This document shows, piece after piece, positions 14,600 through 15,068 of a DNA stretch of 15,068 nucleotides (within the stretch, counting starts at the first letter, position 1; every line of letters begins with the position of its first letter). A model generated the notes under the pieces. That model saw only the letters and a list, made by a program, of their open reading frames with translations, had not been told where the DNA came from and made no database searches. The translations under genes were made by a program, and so were the position numbers. The stretch is taken from positions 1 through 15,068 of the forward strand of contig CAMEGY010000003.1 of the NCBI GenBank assembly GCA_945916625.1. The letters are read 5' to 3'. This DNA is from an uncultured Anaerococcus sp. Its GTDB lineage: Bacteria > Bacillota_A > Clostridia > Tissierellales > Peptoniphilaceae.

Positions 14600-15068
14600 T
14601 TAATTTTCGTTATTAGCTAGATATGCATCTATAAAGCCCTGGATATCACCATCCATAACAGCTTCTACATTTCCCATCTCATAGTTTGTCCTATGATCTT
14701 TGACCATGGTATATGGTTGGAAAACGTAAGATCTTATCTGACTACCCCAGGCAATTTGTGAATAGCTACCTTGGATATCTTCTATTTTTTCTTTTTTCTC
14801 TTCTTCTTTGATTTGAATTAGCTTAGAAATAAGGAGGTTCATCGCTGTTTCCCTATTTTGCATCTGGCTTCTTTCAGCCTGACTTTGGGCAACTACGCCT
14901 GTTGGTATGTGGGTAATTCTAACGGCTGAGTCAGTTTTGTTTACGTGCTGGCCGCCAGCCCCACTTGCCCTGTAGGTATCAATCCTTAAGTCAGATGGAT
15001 CGATTTCTATACTTGTATCCTCATCTAATTCTGGAAATATATCTACCGAAGAAAAGGATGTATGACGT
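14600..15068 (-). CDS. prfB: Peptide chain release factor 2, C-terminal part, cut by window end
   Basis: The frame is open from the window end to the TAA at 14602-14600, giving about 156 codons. RF2 ends translation at UGA and UAA codons. It shows [17 protein letters not shown], then [20 protein letters not shown] with the GGQ motif that triggers peptide release, [20 protein letters not shown], and the C-terminal [20 protein letters not shown]. The R-S-Y-x-F-x-P-Y...D-x-R-T string and [19 protein letters not shown] ending are typical of RF2. An internal Met at 14863 is not the start. The N-terminal part, where a programmed frameshift often lies and where the stop-recognition motif sits, is outside the window. 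Confidence 0.96.
   Translation of the reverse strand, partial: RHTSFSSVDIFPELDEDTSIEIDPSDLRIDTYRASGAGGQHVNKTDSAVRITHIPTGVVAQSQAERSQMQNRETAMNLLISKLIQIKEEEKKEKIEDIQGSYSQIAWGSQIRSYVFQPYTMVKDHRTNYEMGNVEAVMDGDIQGFIDAYLANNEN

Noticed and set aside
14600..14863. Stand-alone 87-aa protein starting at the Met at 14863
   Set aside because: The same frame is open to the window end and encodes the GGQ domain of release factor 2; the Met is internal.
1..15068. CRISPR array, insertion sequence, tRNA or rRNA gene
   Set aside because: No regularly spaced repeats, transposase motifs or RNA gene structures were seen on either strand.

Overview
The window reads as a low-GC, AT-rich Gram-positive anaerobe: strong AGGAG-type ribosome binding sites, TTGAAA/TTGACA promoters with 16-nt spacers, a clostridial-type fused PurL, and two small bacterial neurotransmitter:sodium symporters (NSS). 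Gene content and protein style suggest the Peptoniphilaceae/Tissierellia (Anaerococcus-like). That placement is an impression, not a measured assignment.

Positions 1-9111 form a purine biosynthesis locus. On the minus strand, purE-purK-purL-purF-purM-purN-purH are packed with 4-nt ATGA overlaps, an 8-nt overlap, a zero-spacing junction and one 13-nt gap. purH is cut by the window start. purC is divergent on the plus strand, and the 183-nt gap between purE and purC carries a promoter for each direction. The set covers PRPP to phosphoribosylamine (purF), formylation of GAR (purN), FGAM (purL), AIR (purM), carboxylation (purK/purE), SAICAR (purC) and the last steps (purH). purD and purB are not in the window.

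The most unusual point is PurF. It starts at Met-Phe-Gly-Ile-Trp and so lacks the N-terminal catalytic cysteine of the glutaminase domain. It also lacks the glutamine-binding Arg (now Trp71) and Asp (now His125), and all four cysteines that bind the Fe-S cluster in Bacillus PurF. Its phosphoribosyltransferase half is intact. This predicts a glutamine-independent, probably ammonia-using enzyme. PurN, in the same operon, has Tyr where the catalytic Asp144 of E. coli PurN lies. Both frames are open and the neighbours look normal, so these look like lineage-specific changes rather than simple decay.

Positions 9164-14552 (minus strand) hold amino-acid genes: an NSS transporter, a MalY/PatB-type PLP C-S lyase/aminotransferase, a second NSS transporter of the same subfamily, and trpS only 2 nt upstream of that transporter. 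The trpS link suggests tryptophan uptake. Between them lie hairpin terminators, a promoter with an overlapping dyad, a 14-bp direct repeat, and a short interrupted reading frame downstream of the second transporter. The window ends in the 3' part of prfB (release factor 2), closed by a clean terminator just before trpS.
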